64,000 nt of DNA from Struthio camelus (lineage: Eukaryota; Chordata; Aves; Struthioniformes; Struthionidae), in contig NC_090982.1 of NCBI RefSeq assembly GCF_040807025.1, forward strand, positions 30,268,014-30,332,013, written 5' to 3'. Within the stretch, counting starts at the first letter, position 1. The number at the start of each line of letters is the position of its first letter. The translations under genes were made by a program, and so were the position numbers. Under the pieces are notes generated by a model. That model saw only the letters and a program-made list of their open reading frames with translations, was not told the DNA's origin and ran no database searches. Shown piece after piece: positions 57,334 through 64,000 of the stretch.

Positions 57334-60300
57334 AAAACACATTACTGAAGGTTATACCTTAAAGGTACTTTTCAATTCACAATATTTTAAGAAATCTGGT
57401 GTTTTGAAATGTTTCTCTGCATACACATGTGTAGCTTCTCAGTTCTTGGCTGGGCTGGGGTTGGAGGAAGACAAATATTTTTCAAGTGCTTCATGTATGC
57501 TTTAGCATTATGAGGACTTTTCTGCTCTGGAATGCCAATGATTCGACCTAATGTATTTTAAGCACGTATAAGTCTGCCATCAGGTATGTCACATTCAAAG
57601 TGTGGTTATATACACCATATTACTGCTTTCAGTTTTGCCATCACCATCAGGCATTTCCTTCCAAGATTAGTCAGCACTCTGGACGACTGAATTTGAAGGC
57701 CAAACAGATCAGCCATAGTTTTGCACAAGTCAAGATAGCTTTTGCTACAGTGAAGGTTTATCAGCAATTCACTGTACAAAGAAATGGCAACTCATTGCCA
57801 AATTCCCCTACCAACATAAGCACACAAAAAATTACATGCTCCTGTTTGCTTGAAGGTAAGTGGCACGTCAACCGAATACAACCACTGTTAACGTGTCTAA
57901 CTTTTCTTTAATGGCACCTTTTTCTTTGAAAAAGGCTTGTATCATTTGCCATGGTGACACTTCCTAAATAAGGACAGCTCCCATCTTCATAAGAACACAG
58001 TACTAGTGGAGCAGTGCAAAAGACTATTTGCAGCTCCACAGCTCTCTTGCTCTAGGCTACCTCTCTATCATGACACCATGTCAGGGTGCCTACTCCTCGA
58101 CTTCTGAGGAGAACTGTTTCCAGGACCACACCTAAGTGTATCAAGGTGCGCATACACAATTGGGAAATGACTCAATTTTTAATGCACTGAAGATATTCAG
58201 TTTCAAATCCTTCAAATTGATGTGCATTTTTGGTTGCTTAACCCTAAAGGGGTCAATATTTAGTTAAATTTAGTTAGGCTCTAGAGAACTCAAAAAAACT
58301 TAACTTGAACATTTCTCATCAGGCATCCCTTGACCTCACAGCCTCCCTCCTCAAACTGCTATGCACATTTGAATTCCGTAACACTGCAGAACTCTAAGTG
58401 TATTTTTGTCCTTTTAAGAGGATCTTGTAGAACTGACAGCTTATGCCAAAAACTATGTTTCTGTCCACTGCACTCTGTCACTAAGAGAGAGATGACTGGG
58501 TTCCATGATTTTCCACCTCTGGTGAAATGATTTCTAATATATTAAGAGAATTCTTCCTCATGTTGGGTTAACAAACACAGCAATTAAAGGAAAAGAGTTC
58601 TTATTCAATGTTGTTATAAGCTAAGATGAAACGCTAAGTAGATATTAGCCAATGACTATGTTTACACTAGTAACTAACCATATAGTATGAGAATATTTAA
58701 ATAAAGCCCAAGAACTGTACTTGTGTTAAGAATAAAACATAAGCAAGTTTAGACCAGAACAGAACAGTTACAAGAAATTTGTGTGTCTCTTATCTAGGCC
58801 AGATTTTGAGAAACAGTACACTGTCGCCTATGATTACATCCCCTCTGAAAAAGGGGCAGGCTTTATGATCCATTCTCTTTCTGCTCTATTGTATCCAAAG
58901 ATTTTTTCTTTTCCTTCTATGTCCAGGAAGCAGTTGAGAACCTACAGAGTTCAACCTACAGAGTTCCTATTACAACCTAGGAGGCTGTAAGCCTAAACAA
59001 ACCGTTTGTAAGACTAAAAAGCAACTCTTCACCAGTTTAAATTTGATAATTTTGACTTTCCAATTCAAAAATTCAAAAATTCACATGCTCCTACCTCTGA
59101 GGAGACTCTAGAATAGCCTTCTCCTCTTCAAGGAGATTTTTAACAGAACAGTCTTCCACATGAATTTATTCCTCAATAATATGGCAAACTGACTAAACTA
59201 CTTACCTCTTAGCTCCTCTGAGTATTCAGACTGATATAACATATGCAGTTCTTAAAGTACCATGCCACCAAAACAATCAAAAAATCCCCCAGCTTCCACT
59301 TCATACCTCCAAATTCAAAAAAAATTCCTAAACTAGCGCAAAAATACTCCAACTGCAAAACATAAAAAGCAGACAGTTCTTTCTGTTGATGACTGCATTT
59401 TACTGTCAGCATTTTTTGTACACCAGTTTATTTTTAGTTACAATCATCACAACAAACATTGAGTATCTTTGAATATCTGAGTAAGGTATTTCACCAGATA
59501 GGACAAAATGTCAACAGTTAGTGATCAAGGTATTCATATAGGACTAATAAATGCTTTTAACTTCATAAATGGATTCTATTGGATGGGAGGGAGGAGACAA
59601 CCTGCTATTCTAAAATACAACACAATTAGTCTTCCTTTAAAATTTTCCTTGCTATGCATTCACTAAACAAAGATCAAGAGAATTGAAATCTTTTAATTTT
59701 TTGTCTTAAGCAATCTATTTCACAATTCCAAAACTGTACAGTATTCCTTTCTGAAAAGTAATGCTATTTGAACACAGCAAAAAGTCAGCTTAGAATTTAT
59801 TTCTGAAATGTTTTAATTTGACTCTGATGTCTGTCTGTAACAATACCCAATGCTTCAAAAAAACCACAGTGTTGAAAAACCAGAAAAATACGTCTGTCCT
59901 CATTACTACTGTTACCGCATAATTTAAGAGACCAAAGAGGCTCAACAGTGGGTACAGATCTCACCACTAAACTGGAATATCCATATTCAGTGCACCATCC
60001 AACTATTGGAGGTTGTGGTTCACACCACGGAGAAATCCACAAGAACATTACTTTAGCATCTGCAGAAGAGTAAAAGCTAAATAACTACTTCACTAGAAAG
60101 GCTATACAGAGCAAAAAACATGAGTATAGCACCACACCAAGAATTCATAGTTCAGCGTACTGTTAAACATATTGAAGTGAAAAAAAGGACAGAGGGCAAA
60201 ACTCAGAGACCACATGATCATGTCCAAAAATAGTACTGATTTCAAAGATAAAAGAATTACTGACTAGGGGATGACTCAAGACAATTTGGGGAAAAAAAAC

Positions 60301-63300
60301 ACAGAAGAACTGCTAAGAAACAAATAACCCACTGGCAGCAAGCAATTGCAAAACAAAATATTAAAATATATTTTATGCACGTTCATACACCCATATACCA
60401 AGTCCCTGTCCACTGAAGTAATTACTGAATAATAGTTGAGAGAAAACAAGTATAAAATCACATAGCTTCTTCAAAACAGTGCTGCCTATGACCTGAAATA
60501 TGAAGCCAAACATACCATTAGAAGAATGAAAAAAGTTAGCGATAGCCAAGAAGTGCTGAGTCAAATGGCAACAGGCATTAACAGCAACTGAAGACAGAAA
60601 AGACAACTAGGTTATGTGTACACAAAGGTATCCAAGTAATATAAAAACCCTAAATAGCCTCAGAGAAAATGCTAAAAACCACAAATAAATAAAAACTGTT
60701 ATTAAATGCCAAGACTAGCTCATTTGTATAAACAAGAAATTGGTAAAGATACTTCAGCTTTCTAAACTGCTACACGGTTGCCCATCTCCCTCTGTATCAC
60801 TGCTAACAAGGTTAGACTCTGAAGAGAGCAGAGTCATCAGGTTAACATTCAGAAACATAAAAAGATGGTGATAAGACCTACATTCAGTCAAGTTGCAAAA
60901 CAAAGTAAGTGACAGACAAGCTTTTCAGACAAAATTCCCTTGATAAGAGTGCATAAACAAGCAAGAGCAGGCCCATGAGGCTACTAATTTTTCTAACAAT
61001 CTAGTCATTTACTCAACTTGGAATATATATGGGTTAAAGAAAACTGTACGCTATCAGAAATGCCATTTCTTTGGAAAGGGGAATTTAATGTTTTCTTGGA
61101 AGCAAAGCTGAGTGAAAAAAACAGCCCAAACAAAACTACTGATAATAACGTGCAGCAATCAGCAGGCTTACGGCAGAGGATTCAATAGTTTAATCTGAAA
61201 ACTTCTCTCCGTACCACCTGTAACAAGACTCAAACTAAAACTCCACTGCTCATTTCTAAAAAATTCAATGCAGCACCTTAACTGGTTTCTAGGACAATGC
61301 AAATTCGGGGTGGGGGAAGAATTCCCCTTTAGTCTGCCTGACTTTAAGAGATACAAGACATATGACTAAGAGACTTTCCTAATGTGAATATGAGATACTT
61401 GCAAAGATGCTGCAGGTAATTGCAGTCAAACAGAACTAAAACAATAGATGACTCTTAAACAGTCACCAGAAAGGTAACAGTTCAGCTTCCAGAATTTTAG
61501 ATTTATCTCACTTAAGCAAAGGCAAGCAAAGAAGTTGCTTCAGAGGAAAAAGACTGAGTCAAATTAATGTGACTATGGAACATATTACTAAATACATCAA
61601 ATCAAGTGGAGCGTAGGTATGCATCAAAGTATCTATGAATAAAATGCTGAAGAGATTACATAAACAAAACAGACCAAATCAGATACGAAATATCAGAATA
61701 AAAAATATAACCATATAAGAAGCATTGTTTTTGTGCCTGGAATAGTGCAACAGCTACAACCTAGCCTCCTTCCTCAGTGGTGTTCTGACTGAACAAAAAT
61801 AGGTTTTCATAGCTTTTAAAATATAATATTGCTGGGATTACTAAGAAATAAAAATTATTGAATGTTTTTAAATACACTGCTTCAAAAATTCCATGACTGC
61901 AATTTTTTACTTTTAGATTTCCAAAAATATTTTGCATAAAGGAGGCTAAATTCTTCTTAAGTCAGCAAGAAGGTGTTTGGCCCTTAATAAAGAGAACTTG
62001 TTTTCAGGACAAAGCACGTTCCTTACTGTACTAAATTTAAACACATCACCATCTGATACATAACACCAACTGGCAGACCCTTCACTTCAGTAATCCCAAC
62101 ATACCACCAGCTTTTCTTCAAGTAAATTCAAATTTAACAGGCTTCTCACACTGCCAACAGATAGCTAAGTCTGTTTCCAGAAGCATGCTGAGTAACAATG
62201 AAAACACATTTAGGATGGCTTTTCTAATGTAAGAAGCCTGAGAAGCCTGCTGCTTTCTTACTGGTATACAAAAAAAGAGTAAGAAAAAATACATGTTTTA
62301 TAGCCTGTAATCTGGTGTACACTTTTCAAGATGCTGGAATGATTGACATTGTAACTTAACGCTAGGTATCAATGGGAGGTCAAAAAGCAGATACACAGAA
62401 ATCTCTGTGCGCCTGCAACTTTCATCACATTAAGTGTTTCTTATAAACTTACACAGCATCTTATAAGTAAGTTCCTGAATTTTTCTGAAGCGTCAAAATG
62501 CTAAGTGAAATCATACAGGAAGGCTTCAGAAAAGCCTCATGATGGTTTGGCATAGAAGACAGTATGTACCAGGAAAATCGCACATAGGAAGCACAAAACA
62601 TTAGTGGGTTTCAAAATTTTCTATGTACCTAGGTTGAGAAAAACCTACATTCCTGTTACTTCCTGTTGAAAGAGAAGAAAAGACTGGATGTCAAGCATGA
62701 AGAGACAAAGAACAGATTCTAAAGGATTGTCCAAAGCTGCTATAATCCTCTCTGCCCTTCCCTCCCTAAAGGAACAGATTAGCTTAATTTACAAAGTATG
62801 TTCTACTTACATCTGTGTAGACTAGCTGTCCAGAAATACAAACAAAACAAAAGCTCCACAAACACAAACAAACAAAAAAACCCACACCCTCAGATTTAAG
62901 AGGTCATCCATCCTCATGACTCCACCGCATATGGGTATACTTGGTCTCAGTTTACCATAGCCAAATTATAGAAGACTTCGACATACACTGTTTTGGTGAA
63001 AGTATTTTACTTTTAACATCAGTAAGCCTTAGCAACACATAAGCAATTTATTCAAGCACCCTTTCAAAGTCTTTCAACAAAAAGAAACTGCTGTGAAAGC
63101 CATCTTACGTTTACGCACTACCCATTGCACAACTGTTTTCTTATCCTTTTCCTCTCCAGCTGCATACTTCCACAATGTTTTTAAGTGCTTGCTCTGCTAT
63201 GCAAGGTGTGCATCTGCTGCCAAAGTAACTGCTTCAGATACCCACTGTGATCAACAGTTTCAGACTCTCAGGCCTGTTAGAACAGCTGCCAGACAAGGAG

Positions 63301-63696
63301 TCTGTGAATTTGCGTTACACATTTATGCTCACTATAGTATGAATTTTACTTTCAGTCTGTCCTATGTTACCCATTTCACCACTCTCTACTAGTTTACAGT
63401 TCCCTTAGTCTCCTCTAAAAAGGAAGAGGTTTACAAAAAACAAAAAAACAAAAAACAAAAACACATACCTTTGACAGCTTTTCTCTAGAAATAAGTAACA
63501 CACACCTGCTTCAGGAGATGACAACTACCAGTTGATAATTTACATGCTACATTCTTTATCAGGAGAAGCCTAAAGCAATCTCTTGGGAACAATCGAGACA
63601 CTACTTCCTTTGGAATTCTTGTTCACTCACACGAGATAATTTTATGCTCTCTAAATGTTGCAGACATTACCAAGGTAAGTGTTAAGGGTTACTTAC

Positions 63697-63773
63697 GGTT
63701 TTCCCCCAGGAATCCCTGCTAGATTTGGAGGGATTCCAGGTACTCTCATGTGAGGAGGAGGATCAAACCCAAC
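63697..63773 (-). CDS. TLE1: TLE1 coding exon (probably exon 14 of 20): end of SP linker leading into the WD domain
   Basis: This 77-nt exon starts after the acceptor ...cattgtcag, with a T-rich tract before it, and ends at the donor gtaagt. It reads VGFDPPPHMRVPGIPPNLAG followed by IPGGK, with the last two bases (CC) completed by the next exon to give Pro. The Pro/Gly-rich sequence is the end of the variable Ser/Pro linker that tethers the WD40 propeller. The exon starts in phase 0 and ends in phase 2. It is the most upstream TLE1 exon here; the next one lies to the right of the window. It is only 77 nt long but was confirmed by its fit to the following exon across an 8.4-kb intron. Confidence 0.88.
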
Positions 63774-64000
63774 CTGACAATGAAAAAAAATCAATTAACC
63801 TCACACTTGAAATTTCTCATTTAACAAGTCCCCTTTTCTTCACCCTCAAAATGCTATGAATTTAAACAAAAAGAAAAAAATTGATCACAATATTAGAGAA
63901 GCAGATGTTGTTTCTTGGGGAGGAGTATTAAAAACAAGAGATTTCCCTACATTTACTTCTGATAGAAGTATTCATATCCAAACAGAAAATCAGTAACGTA

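Overview
The window looks like a piece of a bird nuclear genome. It is AT-rich, with sparse genes split by GT-AG introns. It carries several CR1 (chicken repeat 1) LINE copies, two of which end in the bird-typical ATTCTGTG octamer repeat. The only host gene I can support is the 3' part of a Groucho/TLE co-repressor gene on the minus strand. From remembered diagnostic residues I call it TLE1 rather than TLE4. Bird orthologues of human 9q21 genes are usually Z-linked, so a Z chromosome origin is a reasonable inference, but nothing in the window proves it.

Layout. (1) Positions 1-49,165 are an intergenic, gene-desert-like block downstream of TLE1. It holds five recognisable CR1 pieces (268-562 +, 5275-5332 +, 17304-17351 -, 27227 to about 30530 -, 35705-35870 +), simple repeats, a few GC-rich patches and several AT-rich stretches with clustered homeodomain-type motifs that may be conserved non-coding elements. 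No other protein gene was recognised; the remaining ORFs have chance-like lengths. (2) Positions 49,166-49,693 are the probable TLE1 3' UTR, ending with a variant poly(A) signal (AGTAAA). (3) Positions 49,694-63,773 hold the last seven TLE1 coding exons with their introns. The exon phases close exactly, giving an uninterrupted 351-codon reading frame plus stop. It covers the end of the linker before the WD domain and the whole C-terminal seven-bladed WD40 propeller. The 5' exons (Q, GP, CcN and most of SP) lie beyond the right edge.

The large CR1 copy (about 3.3 kb) is the most informative repeat. It keeps the 3' end of ORF1 (esterase-like tail), the endonuclease and the complete reverse transcriptase, all decayed. 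A 564-codon RT stretch is still open, but the motif A catalytic Asp is Val and the motif B Gly is Val, so the open frame does not mean activity. A perfect 50-bp tandem duplication falls exactly on the endonuclease (S/T)DH motif.

I did not find an undescribed system. The observations most worth checking are the CR1 details, the GC-rich patch at 38.1-38.6 kb and the candidate conserved non-coding stretches.
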